Under the pieces are notes generated by a model. That model made no database searches, was not told the origin of the DNA, and saw only the letters and a list, made by a program, of their open reading frames with translations. A stretch of DNA of 27,766 bases, from NCBI GenBank assembly GCA_036655975.1, contig JAVVPD010000026.1, positions 1 to 27,766 of the forward strand, written 5' to 3'. Position 1 is the first letter of the stretch; each line of letters begins with the position of its first letter. Of this stretch, positions 8,103 to 16,503 are shown in pieces. The translations under genes were made by a program, and so were the position numbers. The stretch is from CASQEL01 sp036655975. GTDB taxonomy: Bacteria > Desulfobacterota > Desulfovibrionia > Desulfovibrionales > Desulfovibrionaceae.

Positions 8103-9569
8103 CTAATTCCGATGATCAAAATGGTGTAGACATTTGCCGTGTGCGTTCAGTACGCGCACCGATAAAGGAAGGCCGCCGTCCAGGCGGTGGGTGGCACAGC
8201 TCATTCACGGATCATAGGCGCGTAAACACATTTCAATACGGTTAAGCAACCCTTCCGCGCATTCACCTTTATGAATAAGGCTTTTTGCCGCCATTTTCAT
8301 GGATAAATTCATGCCCGCATTGTTGTGGCTTGTACCCGCAATAATATTCGCCATGCGTATCATGCCCGCATCGTCGGTGCGAATATGATAGATGAGTGTG
8401 CCACGCGGGGCTTCCACATGCCCAATGCCTTCACCGGCTTTGCACCGCACAGGGCTAACACGAATTTCGCGTCCGGTAATTTCTGGATCGTGCAATAATT
8501 CTTCGGCACGTTCGCAGCAATAGACCAGCTCCATAAGCCGTGCCCAGTGGTACAAACACACCAAGTGTGCGGGGCGACCGAATTCTGCACGGAAAATTTC
8601 CAATTCCTTCTGGGCCAAAGGCGTGGCAAAACAATCCGCCACGTTCACTCGGGCCAGAGCGTTGGTGCGGTACAGTCCCACAGGATTAGCTTCGTCCATG
8701 CTCAAACGTCCCATTTTTTTCATGTAGGGAAATTTGAGCCAAGTCCACGTTGCGCTTTCTTCGGTAATATATTCAAGGTAGGTATTGGCTGTGAATTGCT
8801 CGTAGGCGCCGTCCGCGTCCATCATGCGTAAAAGGCCGTCATACAATTGTAGGCTGCCGGTGTGAGGATCAACCGTTCCCAGATAGCCCGAAGCGTATTC
8901 GCCCATGTCTTTAAATTGTTGGATAAAAGGTGGCAAAATGGATTCACGGGCCAAGGCCATGGAGTCGAGGCAAAATTGTTTGGCTTCGGCCAGCACAGTC
9001 AGGAGTTCTCGGCGTTCTTCTTCAAGTAAAGGTTTAGAAAAACCGCCAACTAAGACCGCCACGGGGTGAATGGCCTTGCCCGAGAATTTCTCAAGGGCCA
9101 TCTGCATGGCATAGCGCATTTTAACAGCCCGCCGAGCCAAGGCGGGATGCGTTTTTGCCACGCCCATAACATTGCGTACGGCGGGGTTTGCATCAGGCCC
9201 CATGAGAAAATCTGGAGCGGCAAGGAAGTAAAAATGTAGAATTTTATCGGGAATAGTCGCCAACATTTGGCATAATTCGCGCAGTTTTACGGCTGTAGGT
9301 GGGGGAGTGATACCCAAGGCAGCTTCCACAGCCTTGGTGGAGGCCAAATGATGTTGCCAAGGGCAAATCCCACAAATGCGGGTGACAATGCGGGGTAATT
9401 CTTCAGCAGGACGATTTTGTACAAATTTTTCAAAACCGCGCAAGCTCATCACCGACATGCGGGCATCAGCCACGTTGCCCTCCGCATCCAAAAAAATATC
9501 GAGAGCGGCATGACCCTCAATGCGGGATAAGGGGGCAATGCGAATATGTGCAGAATCCGTCTGGGTCAT
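8103..9569 (-). CDS. [NiFeSe] hydrogenase large subunit, MvhA/VhuA-like, selenocysteine encoded by TGA
   Basis: This is the catalytic subunit of a cytoplasmic group-3-type [NiFe] hydrogenase (H2 oxidation or evolution at a Ni-Fe site). RIEGH at 16-20 and the L1 motif RICGICPWQHH (C66, C69) bind the metal site. The L2 motif is interrupted: after MCLRAYDP the frame has TGA (8205-8207), then M-S-C-A-T-H, a 27-residue tail and TAG at 8103-8105. TGA takes the place of the first Cys of DPCxxCxxH, so I read it as Sec455 with Cys458 as partner; the full product is 488 residues before processing. The start at 9569 has AAGGAG eight bases upstream and overlaps the small-subunit stop as ATGA; an upstream ATG at 9587 is less likely. 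Conventional gene calling would end the gene at the TGA and lose a nickel ligand. Assignment to the 3c (Mvh) subgroup is an inference from motifs and operon partners. Confidence 0.93.
8173..8187 (-). other. Candidate bacterial SECIS hairpin after the hydrogenase TGA
   Basis: On the transcript, CCGCC and GGCGG form a 5-bp GC stem with a UGGAC loop, starting 17 bases after the UGA. A GG-containing apical loop about 20-25 bases downstream of UGA, inside the coding sequence, is what bacterial SelB-binding SECIS elements look like. Flanking pairing is weak, so the exact fold is uncertain. Confidence 0.55.
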
Positions 9570-10512
9570 TTTGTTTCTCCTTGGCACGGGCTAGGCTTGC
9601 TAAGCTGCTGCAACACACGCGCGGTAGTAAAGCGGGAGATATAGCCGCTTTTATCGGGCATACAGCTGCCGTCAATGCCCGCCGCCGTCAAAGCCCCCAT
9701 ATAGTCAGCACAGGGCAAGGACATGGGGGAAATGGGCCCTTGGCAGCCACGGCAGGGGGTACGTGCCGCGATACATTTGGGCGCACCTGTGCGTCCACCG
9801 CACCCAGCCATGGTGACAGGGCCAAGACACATAAAGCCCTGTTCTAACAGGCACTGCATATCGCTCAGGGGTGTTTCAGGCGTGTATACGGGTTGTTCGA
9901 GCATGCGGCGCACGGGCGCGAGTGGGCCTGCGGGGGCACTGGTTCGACGGTGGGTAGGGCAGACGGAACAGACAGAACGATAGGGTAATTGCGCGGGGCG
10001 TCCTTGGAGCAAGGACAAAATGCCCTCAACAATCCAGTCAGGATGTGGCGGGCAACCGGGGATAACCAGATCAACCGGAACATGATCACTTAAGGGGGTG
10101 CACTGGGGCAATATTTCCGGCAAATGTTCTGTCTGGGGCTGGGGCTCAGGGGCGCTCTCCCCTTGTTGGGCCAGCGAAGGCACTTGATGATACACGCAGT
10201 TCAGCAGCGATGTCGCGCTNNNNNNNNNNAGGTGCCAAGGGCGACCAAAATATCTACCTGTGCCCGCATGTGCCGCAGCACTGTAAGGTGTTCACTGTTC
10301 CGCACCCCACCGGAGATGATACCCACTGTGGCCTTGGGAATATGTAAATATTCCTCCTGCCCAAGGGGGCCGTAGTATTTGTTGTCGAGCAACACGGGAA
10401 TGTGCACAAATTCCAATTGGGGTAACAAGTCTAGCAAGGGTTCCCCCATATTCAACAGGGCGATCTCACAGCCAGAGCATGAATTCAACCATTCTGCGGC
10501 AATGGTAACCAT
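9566..10512 (-). CDS. Hydrogenase small subunit, MvhG-like, interrupted by an assembly gap
   Basis: This is the electron-transfer subunit partnering the large subunit. Before the gap, WLNSCSGCE at residues 8-16 supplies the first proximal-cluster cysteines, and VALGT is the start of the usual V-A-x-G-(T/A)-C motif. After the gap come VDLVIPGCPPHPDWI, SVCSVC and the cysteine-rich run CLGPVTMAGCGG...CIAARTPCRGC, matching group-3 small subunits with extra [4Fe-4S] clusters. There is no signal peptide, so it is cytoplasmic. Ten Ns at 10220-10229 break the frame: the two sides are in different phases, and the GG(I/L)P segment normally following the GTC motif is absent, so some bases are missing or wrong there. 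The start at 10512 has AAGGAA eight bases upstream. The stop overlaps the large-subunit ATG (ATGA). Confidence 0.88.
10220..10229. other. Assembly gap (10 N)
   Basis: Ten Ns fall inside the hydrogenase small-subunit gene. The reading frame does not match across it, so the length is a placeholder. The TGA met at 10201-10203 just past the gap arises from reading the left-side frame through the Ns and is not a real stop. Confidence 0.95.
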
Positions 10513-10525
10513 AGTGCGATTCCTT

Positions 10526-10975
10526 TTATGCGTCGGTAATCATCAATTGTAGAGCACTCATGGTGCATCCGGTAACACAGGCAGGCTTCAGCCCCGCATC
10601 AATGCGGTGGCGGCACAAATCGCATTTCCGCATTTTTTGGCGTTGCGCGTCAAATTGGGGCACCCTCCACGGGCAGGCTGACCAACAGGCGCGACAGCCC
10701 GTACATAAGCTTTCTTCAATATATACAATGCCGTCTGCACGTTTTTGCATGGCTCCTGTGGGGCAAGCCGTAAGACAGGGGGCATCGTCACACTGGCAGC
10801 AGGGCATATACAGCGTGTGCATCCGCACTGTGCCATGGTCAAATTGCGGGCCTGCCTGCACATGAACCCCCAATTTAAGACCGAGGGGAACTTTGTTGTA
10901 CACCTTGCAGTGGACTTCACATGCTTTGCAGGAAATACACAATTGTTCATCAGTGGTAATGCTATAGCGGCTCAT
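10526..10975 (-). CDS. PsrB/HycB-like four-cluster ferredoxin subunit (149 aa)
   Basis: This is an electron-transfer subunit of the complex iron-sulfur molybdoenzyme family. Sixteen cysteines make four [4Fe-4S] sites: C13-C16-C19-C23, C59-C62-C67-C71, C91-C94-C97-C101 and C118-C121-C133-C137. It has no signal peptide or membrane segment. I chose the ATG at 10975, which overlaps the stop of the upstream molybdoenzyme gene as ATGA and has GGAGG seven bases upstream; the longer frame from 11065 adds an unrelated Arg/Cys-rich stretch that lies inside the preceding gene. It probably passes electrons between the catalytic PsrA-like subunit and the hydrogenase small subunit or the MvhD fusion. No PsrC-type membrane anchor follows; the hydrogenase genes come next instead. 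Confidence 0.92.
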   Translation of the reverse strand: MSRYSITTDEQLCISCKACEVHCKVYNKVPLGLKLGVHVQAGPQFDHGTVRMHTLYMPCCQCDDAPCLTACPTGAMQKRADGIVYIEESLCTGCRACWSACPWRVPQFDAQRQKMRKCDLCRHRIDAGLKPACVTGCTMSALQLMITDA

Positions 10976-13071
10976 GCAACAGCCTCCATTTTTTTTAGCG
11001 TAACAAAATGTTCTTGCATGCTCAAACCGCCGCCTCCCGCATCCTGCATGGTTAAACCGCCGCACAACAGGGTATTATCCGCCACTCCCTTACCAAAGGC
11101 CCGACTTTCACAAGGGAGTTGGTGACCAAAACCGTGTACCATAAACAAGGCTTCTGGATGGATGCCCTCGGTACAGTGGAGTAATACTGTTCCGGCGCTC
11201 TGCCCCCGTGCGTTGAGCACTTGCACACGCTCCCCGTGGCTCAAGCCCAGAGCCTGAGCCCGAGCAGGATGTACCCACGCAACATTTTCAGGCATCTGTT
11301 CCGCCAACAAAGGATTATTCATGGTATGTCCCTGCGTGTGCAGGGCGCAGCGACCAAAGACCACCCGAAAAGCTCCAGAAGGCGGTGCGGCAGGGGAGGT
11401 ATAGGGAACACATAGGGACAAGCCGCTTTTTTCCTGCCAGCTCGCGCTGGTCAATTCAATTTTACCGGAGGTGGTGGGCAGTTTTACGTGTTCAGGGTAG
11501 TGTGGGCTGGCACATAATTCCACAAAGCCTTTTTCGGCAAAGTCGGCGATGCTCAGACCGGTGCCTTGTAATTGATAGGCCCATAACTCTTCGGGAGACG
11601 TGAATACCAGGGCCTTTAACCCTAATCTTTTCGACAAGCCGCTGATAATTTCCCAATCAGCGCAAGTGTTATAGCGAGGTTCTACAGCCCGTCGGCGCAC
11701 AAAAAATTGTGGTTTCAGGCCTCCCTTGGTGGCAATAATGCTTTCACGCGCAAGATAGGACGACAAAGGCAGAATAATATCTGCATACCAGGCCGTGTCC
11801 GACCAGCTAAAGGTTGCACTGACCAGTAAATCCAGACAGTCGAGGGCTTGTTTTACGGCCTGCGGATCAGGGAGGGATTGCACCGGATCATGCCGCCACG
11901 CGATGTAGGCTTTAATGGGGTAGGGCTGTCCGCTGGCTATGGCAGTAATGGCTTTATGCAACAGTCCCTTACTTGTATCAAGATTTTGATACTTTGTGCC
12001 CACGCCGTCCACACGGGGCAGGGAAGACGCGGGATACAGATCCGTAAACTTTTTTAAAGCCTGTTTGCCCACGTCTTGGGGGGCACTGCCTTGGATAAAT
12101 CCACCTTGGGTGCCCACCCCGCCCAAGAGAGCCGTAATAATAAGGGCAGTGCGCGACACCTGAAATGAATGGCTATAGCGGGAGGCCATCCAACCGGGAT
12201 GCCAGATTACTTGCGGGGCAGAGGCCGCCACTTGCCGGGCAAGGTCAATAATGGCGGTGGCGCGTATGCCTGTTTCGTGTTCCGCCCACGCGGGCGTATA
12301 CGGTTGAACAAAGGCAGCCAAGGTTTCAAAACCCACGGTGTTCTGACGCACATACGCATGCTGGTAGAGATTTTCGGCAATCAGCGTGTGAATAATTGCC
12401 AGATTGAAGGCATAATCTGTTCCGGGGCGGATACAGAAAAAAGTATCGGCTTTAGCGGCACTGATGGTGGGGCGTACGTCAATGACGGTGAGCCGGCAAC
12501 CACGTTGCAGGGCTTTGCCCACAGCGCGCGCTTCGGCAACATTGAGCGCTTCAAATATATTGCGCGATTGTAATACAAGATGTTTGCAATGCGCGTAATC
12601 GTTGACCAATGTACCACGTCCCAAACCCAATACCGACTGAATGGCATGATGGGCGTTAAGATCGCACGAAACGCCGTGCGTACATATATTGGGCGAACCC
12701 AAGCCGCGCATGAAGGCACGGTGTAAATCTGTGAAAGGGCCGTCACGGTCTGACCATAAAATACTTTGCGGGCCATAGTCACGGGCTGATCGCTGCAAGG
12801 CTGCCGCCACTTGGTCAAAAGCTTCGTCCCATGTTACCGCTTTCCATTGCCCACTGCCACGCGGGCCTACGCGCACAAGGGGGCTTTGCGGCCGCTCGCA
12901 TTCTTCCTCAAGGGCAATACCCGCCGCGCCCCGGGCGCACAAGGCCCCCTGTAGCGCACTGTGCGGGTTACCATATATCCACTGAGCGGAATTATGTTCA
13001 ACCTCAACAGTAATAGGGCAGCGGGAACTACACATGCCGCAAACACTGTTCACACTTTTTCTATTTTCCAT
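10972..13071 (-). CDS. PsrA/PhsA-like molybdopterin oxidoreductase, cytoplasmic (699 aa)
   Basis: This is the catalytic subunit of a DMSO-reductase-superfamily enzyme binding bis-MGD and one [4Fe-4S] cluster. The cluster ligands are C11, C14, C18 and C45. C136 in HGVSCDLNAHH is the likely Mo/W ligand. The C-terminal cofactor-binding domain contains RVVFGRCALHTQGHTMNNP and MVHGFGHQLP, a pattern I associate with thiosulfate/polysulfide reductases (PhsA/PsrA). Formate dehydrogenase is less likely because the Sec/Cys-His pair is absent. Those enzymes usually carry a Tat signal; none is present here, so this one should be cytoplasmic. The start at 13071 is set by AAGGAG nine bases upstream; the frame is open to 13221, but that part is non-conserved. 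It is first in the hydrogenase operon, overlapping the ferredoxin gene by ATGA. Substrate unknown. Confidence 0.9.
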   Translation of the reverse strand: MENRKSVNSVCGMCSSRCPITVEVEHNSAQWIYGNPHSALQGALCARGAAGIALEEECERPQSPLVRVGPRGSGQWKAVTWDEAFDQVAAALQRSARDYGPQSILWSDRDGPFTDLHRAFMRGLGSPNICTHGVSCDLNAHHAIQSVLGLGRGTLVNDYAHCKHLVLQSRNIFEALNVAEARAVGKALQRGCRLTVIDVRPTISAAKADTFFCIRPGTDYAFNLAIIHTLIAENLYQHAYVRQNTVGFETLAAFVQPYTPAWAEHETGIRATAIIDLARQVAASAPQVIWHPGWMASRYSHSFQVSRTALIITALLGGVGTQGGFIQGSAPQDVGKQALKKFTDLYPASSLPRVDGVGTKYQNLDTSKGLLHKAITAIASGQPYPIKAYIAWRHDPVQSLPDPQAVKQALDCLDLLVSATFSWSDTAWYADIILPLSSYLARESIIATKGGLKPQFFVRRRAVEPRYNTCADWEIISGLSKRLGLKALVFTSPEELWAYQLQGTGLSIADFAEKGFVELCASPHYPEHVKLPTTSGKIELTSASWQEKSGLSLCVPYTSPAAPPSGAFRVVFGRCALHTQGHTMNNPLLAEQMPENVAWVHPARAQALGLSHGERVQVLNARGQSAGTVLLHCTEGIHPEALFMVHGFGHQLPCESRAFGKGVADNTLLCGGLTMQDAGGGGLSMQEHFVTLKKMEAVA

Positions 13072-13265
13072 ACCGGCCTGCTCCTTATGCGGACTGTCTT
13101 TTAAATATAATGAATTGGGCAAGTCGTAAATCATAAAAATGCAAAATTTGAGATTTGATAGTCCACGAGATTTTTTTTGACTTAAGCCCGCCCGCTTGCC
13201 AGTAGCGCTCTTTTCTGCCATGAAAAAAAGTTAGTGCATGAAGATTGTGCATATGAGGAGTTCCC
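13072..13265. promoter_or_regulatory. Divergent promoter region, hydrogenase operon / DUF486-MFS pair
   Basis: This 194-base spacer separates the minus-strand hydrogenase operon from the plus-strand transporter pair, so it must hold promoters for both. A TATAAT is present on the plus strand at 13106-13111 without a good -35. No clear sigma-54 (GG-N10-GC) or FNR-type site was found. Most of it is AT-rich. Confidence 0.4.
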
Positions 13266-13619
13266 ATGGCTATTACGCTTCCTGTTCCGATTATGACTAT
13301 CAGCTTATTGCTGTTGTCCAATATTTTTATGACTTTCGCTTGGTACGGGCATTTGCGCTTTAAATCTACAGCATTATTCCTTGTTATTGTAATAAGTTGG
13401 GGAATTGCTTTTTTTGAATATTTGCTGCAAGTGCCTGCCAACCGTATCGGGTATGGCTATTTTAACGCCGCAGAATTAAAGGCGATTCAGGAAATTATTT
13501 CATTAACTGTTTTCGCTGTATTTTCCACCATTTATCTGGGGGAAGGTATGCGCTGGAATCACTTGGTGGGTTTTGCGCTCATTGTGTTGGCAGCTTTTTT
13601 CATTTTTAAAAAATGGTAG
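13266..13619 (+). CDS. DUF486 (DMT-like) small membrane protein (117 aa)
   Basis: This is a small integral membrane protein with four predicted hydrophobic segments, roughly residues 5-22, 32-50, 70-90 and 96-115. The phrases NIFMTFAWYGHLRF, FFEYLLQVPANRIGY and LKAIQEIISLTVFAVFS are characteristic of the DUF486 family, whose members resemble half-size drug/metabolite transporters. The start at 13266 follows GAGGAG by five bases. It precedes the MFS gene by 21 bases and is probably co-transcribed with it. Physiological substrate unknown. Confidence 0.88.
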   Translation: MAITLPVPIMTISLLLLSNIFMTFAWYGHLRFKSTALFLVIVISWGIAFFEYLLQVPANRIGYGYFNAAELKAIQEIISLTVFAVFSTIYLGEGMRWNHLVGFALIVLAAFFIFKKW

Positions 13620-13640
13620 GCGCCGATATTGGAGGACTCC

Positions 13641-14837
13641 ATGATACAACAACTACCACAAAATAATTTTTCCACTAAATCACGAGATTTTTTATGTTTA
13701 CTATACGTAACGGTATGGACTTTTGCGGTGCTGTACGCACCCCAGCCTTTATTATCTGCTATTCATAGCGATTATCCAACATTGAGTGAAAGCACCATTA
13801 CCTTGTTGATGACGGTGGCACTTTTTCCTTTGGGCATCGGGCCGCTGGTATACGGGTCTTTTTTATCTTCTATCTCTGCCCGTAAAGTGCTGTTAGTGTG
13901 TGTCACCTTACTCAGTATGGCGGAATTTGGGCTGTTTTACTGTACCCAATTTGAATTTATGCTGGCCTGCCGGCTGGTGCAAGGTTTGCTTATCCCGGCT
14001 ATTTTGACCTGTCTTATGGCCTATATCGGCGCCCATTCGCAAGGGGCAGAATTGCAACGAGCCATGGCCGTATATATTGGGGTGAGCATTCTTGGTGGCC
14101 TAGTGGGGCGGGTTTTGGGCGGTATTGTCGCCAGCGTATTTTCTGGGTGGCGTTACGCTTTTTTGATGTGCAGCATATTTTTGTTGCTGGCACTGATTCC
14201 ACTCTGGTCTATGAAGGCTGAAGCCCAGACGCATTTTGTACGTATTCGGGTACGGGAATTTTGGGATATTCTACGCACAAAAGGCATGCCAAACCTGTTA
14301 TTGATTGACTGCATGGGCTTTTTTGTCTTTGCAGCCCTGACAAGCGTGTTGCCTTTTTATATGCAAAGCCATTGGGGAGGCTTTGCGGAGTGGCATATTG
14401 CGCTCATGTATCTGGGGGCGGGAGTCGGCGTTATTATTGCTTTTTCCGCACACTCCATTCAAAAATTTTTTGGTGGAGAAATACGCACCATTTTGGCGGG
14501 GGTGTGTATATATTGTCTCACTATGCCGCTATTTTTATGCCCCAACGTGTGGATGCTGTTTTTGGCAAATTGCTTAGTGTGTGCGGGACAGTTTGCCGAA
14601 CACAGCACCAGCCCCGGCCTGATCAATCGCCTGTCAACACACGACAAGGCAGCTGTAAACGGCCTGTATCTTTCCACCTATTATGCTGGGGGAGCGTTGG
14701 GGTCGTATTTGCCTATTTTGGTCTATGCCTCTTTTGGCTGGCAAGCCTTTATCGGCCTGTTGACCCTGTGTTTGGCAATGCTGTTGGTGGTTATTATACA
14801 TCTACAGCGCAACTTGCCTAAATCTGCATTAAAATAG
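13641..14837 (+). CDS. MFS transporter, YnfM/arabinose-efflux type (398 aa)
   Basis: This is an inner-membrane major facilitator with about 12 hydrophobic segments. The first half carries GIGPLVYGSFLSSISARKVLL, which fits the MFS loop 2-3 motif region, and RLVQGLLIPAILTCLMAYIG, which fits the TM4-5 region. The most similar family I recognise is the YnfM/NepI-type efflux permeases, but the substrate cannot be told. I chose the ATG at 13641 because GGAGG at 13631-13635 precedes it by five bases; an in-frame TTG at 13629 lies before the Shine-Dalgarno. The gene ends 11 bases from the stop of the convergent gamma-glutamyltransferase gene, with no obvious terminator between them. Confidence 0.9.
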   Translation: MIQQLPQNNFSTKSRDFLCLLYVTVWTFAVLYAPQPLLSAIHSDYPTLSESTITLLMTVALFPLGIGPLVYGSFLSSISARKVLLVCVTLLSMAEFGLFYCTQFEFMLACRLVQGLLIPAILTCLMAYIGAHSQGAELQRAMAVYIGVSILGGLVGRVLGGIVASVFSGWRYAFLMCSIFLLLALIPLWSMKAEAQTHFVRIRVREFWDILRTKGMPNLLLIDCMGFFVFAALTSVLPFYMQSHWGGFAEWHIALMYLGAGVGVIIAFSAHSIQKFFGGEIRTILAGVCIYCLTMPLFLCPNVWMLFLANCLVCAGQFAEHSTSPGLINRLSTHDKAAVNGLYLSTYYAGGALGSYLPILVYASFGWQAFIGLLTLCLAMLLVVIIHLQRNLPKSALK

Positions 14838-14848
14838 GAGAAAAACTG

Positions 14849-16468
14849 TCACCATGCAGCAACTTGCCCATCGGTTCGTGGCTCTGAGCCGCCTGCCAAT
14901 ACGCCGTCTTCATGACGCCAAATAATTTGTCCGCGTCCAAAACCCCTATCGCCTACTTGTCCGTGGTGGATATGGTGTCCCTTGCGGCGTAAAGCTTCCG
15001 CAAGAGATTCTGGGAAGGATGCCTCCACTTCTACCACTTTGTCCCGCACCCAGCGGAAGCGCGGCGCGTCAAGAGCGGCTTGGGGNNNNNNNNNNGGATT
15101 CAAAGCATTGTCCAACAGGCGCGAAGCAAGCATGACATGCCCCTGAGGTTGAATGAAGCCCCCCATCATGCCAAAAGGGCCTATAGCCTGCGAATTTTTG
15201 GTAATAAAACCAGGAATAATGGTATGATAGGGCTTCTTGCCTCCTGCAATCACGTTGGGGTGACCGTCTTCCATACTGAAACAGGCTCCGCGATTCTGTA
15301 GGGCTATGCCCGTGTTTGCCACCACAAGGCCCGAGCCAAATTCTAAATAATTGCTTTGAATATACGACACCATCATGCCTGAATCGTCTGCCGTGGCAAG
15401 GTAGACCGTACCCCCATCTGGGGGCTGCCCACAGCAAGGCATAAGCGCTTCATTCCCTATGAGTGCGCGTCTTTCTGCCGCATAGGCGGGGGCCAGCAAG
15501 GCATAAGGACGCACACGCATGGCGCTAGGATCAGCCACATGAGCCAGCCCATCGGCAAACGCCAGCTTGATGGCCTCGATCATCGTATGGATAGACTGCG
15601 GATCATCTCGGTGTGATAGGTCACATTCACGCAGGATATTCAAGGCCATCAAGGCCACAATGCCGTGCCCGTTGGGCGGGATTTCCCAAATGTCATAACC
15701 ACGATAGGACACATGTAAGGGGTCAACCCATGTGGGGGAAAAATCTGCCAAGTCTTCCGCCCGTAAATATCCCCCGTGTTCGCGCATAAGCGCGTCAATG
15801 GCCTCTGCCAGATGACCGGAATAAAAAGCCTTGGCCTGTGTTTCGGCAATGCTTTGCAAAGTGGCGGCTTGCGCGGGTAAAGACCACATTTCTCCCGCAA
15901 AAGGCGCGCGCCCCTGGGGGGCAAAAGTGTCAAACCAATTGCGTAACCATGGCGCGCCGCAGGCCACAAAATTTGCATAGGCATGGGCCCATAAATCAGC
16001 CACCACCGGAGAAAGCGGAAAGCCTTCTGCGGCATACGTGATGGCTGGTTCCAAAACTTGGGTCAAAGGCAGCCGCCCAAAGCGCGCGGATAAGGCCGCC
16101 CAAGCCGCAGGAATGCCGCCCACCGTAATGGGCAATACTCCCAAATGTGGCATGGTAGTGTGCCCCTGTGCGCGGACTTTTTCCAAGGTCAACAGGCGAG
16201 GTGACGGGCCGCTGGAGTTTAGTCCGTGCAGTGTTGCTCCATCCCACACTTGGGCAAAGGCATCTCCCCCCAATCCGTTGCACGTAGGTTCCACCACTGT
16301 TAGGCAAGCCGCCGTGGCAATCGCCGCGTCTACAGCATTGCCGCCTTGCTGCAAAATACGCAAACCCGCTTGCGCCGCCAAGGGCTGCGAGGTAGCCACC
16401 ATACCTTTGCGGGCATACACAACTGAACGGCGTGAGGCATACGGATAATAGAGAGGATCAAAAGGCAT
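14849..16468 (-). CDS. Gamma-glutamyltransferase, cytoplasmic YwrD-like (assembly gap inside)
   Basis: This is an N-terminal-nucleophile hydrolase acting on gamma-glutamyl compounds such as glutathione. The N-terminal GMVATSQPLAAQAGLRIL and GGNAVDAAIA segments and the NGLGGDAF loop are typical. The autocleavage/nucleophile threonine is Thr354 in GGTVYLATAD, followed by the SNYLEFGSG, LQNRG, GHPN and PYHTIIPG motifs of the YwrD-like branch. There is no signal peptide, unlike classical periplasmic GGT. The start at 16468 follows AAGGAG. Ten Ns at 15086-15095 fall in the LLDNALN / PQAALDAPR segment; family knowledge suggests nothing is missing there, since NPQAALDAPR normally runs on directly. 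It is last in a run of minus-strand genes, 35 bases after recN; peptide permeases lie in the same run. Confidence 0.9.
   Translation of the reverse strand: MPFDPLYYPYASRRSVVYARKGMVATSQPLAAQAGLRILQQGGNAVDAAIATAACLTVVEPTCNGLGGDAFAQVWDGATLHGLNSSGPSPRLLTLEKVRAQGHTTMPHLGVLPITVGGIPAAWAALSARFGRLPLTQVLEPAITYAAEGFPLSPVVADLWAHAYANFVACGAPWLRNWFDTFAPQGRAPFAGEMWSLPAQAATLQSIAETQAKAFYSGHLAEAIDALMREHGGYLRAEDLADFSPTWVDPLHVSYRGYDIWEIPPNGHGIVALMALNILRECDLSHRDDPQSIHTMIEAIKLAFADGLAHVADPSAMRVRPYALLAPAYAAERRALIGNEALMPCCGQPPDGGTVYLATADDSGMMVSYIQSNYLEFGSGLVVANTGIALQNRGACFSMEDGHPNVIAGGKKPYHTIIPGFITKNSQAIGPFGMMGGFIQPQGHVMLASRLLDNALNXXXXPQAALDAPRFRWVRDKVVEVEASFPESLAEALRRKGHHIHHGQVGDRGFGRGQIIWRHEDGVLAGGSEPRTDGQVAAW
15086..15095. 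other. Assembly gap (10 N)
   Basis: The bases on both sides encode LLDNALN and PQAALDAPR, which are contiguous in homologues. The flanks end in CC and begin with CCCC on the coding strand, so two contigs probably overlap by about two bases and the Ns add four spurious residues. Confidence 0.9.
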
Positions 16469-16503
16469 AAGCGCTCCTTGTGGGGTAGGCTCTTCACAAA
16501 AAC

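Noticed and set aside
8205..8207. TGA as a true stop or a nonsense mutation of the hydrogenase large subunit
   Set aside because: The conserved C-A-T-H motif, the tail and the fit to the next gene's start all continue past it, so read-through as selenocysteine explains the sequence better.
10201..10203. TGA in the hydrogenase small-subunit region as a second selenocysteine
   Set aside because: It is reached only by keeping the left-side frame through the N run; the right-side frame, with the conserved motifs, has no stop there.
14800..14880. Similar phrases around the MFS/GGT junction (CGCAACTTGCC and AGCAACTTGCC) as a duplication
   Set aside because: The match is only about ten bases, in two unrelated coding regions, and is probably chance.
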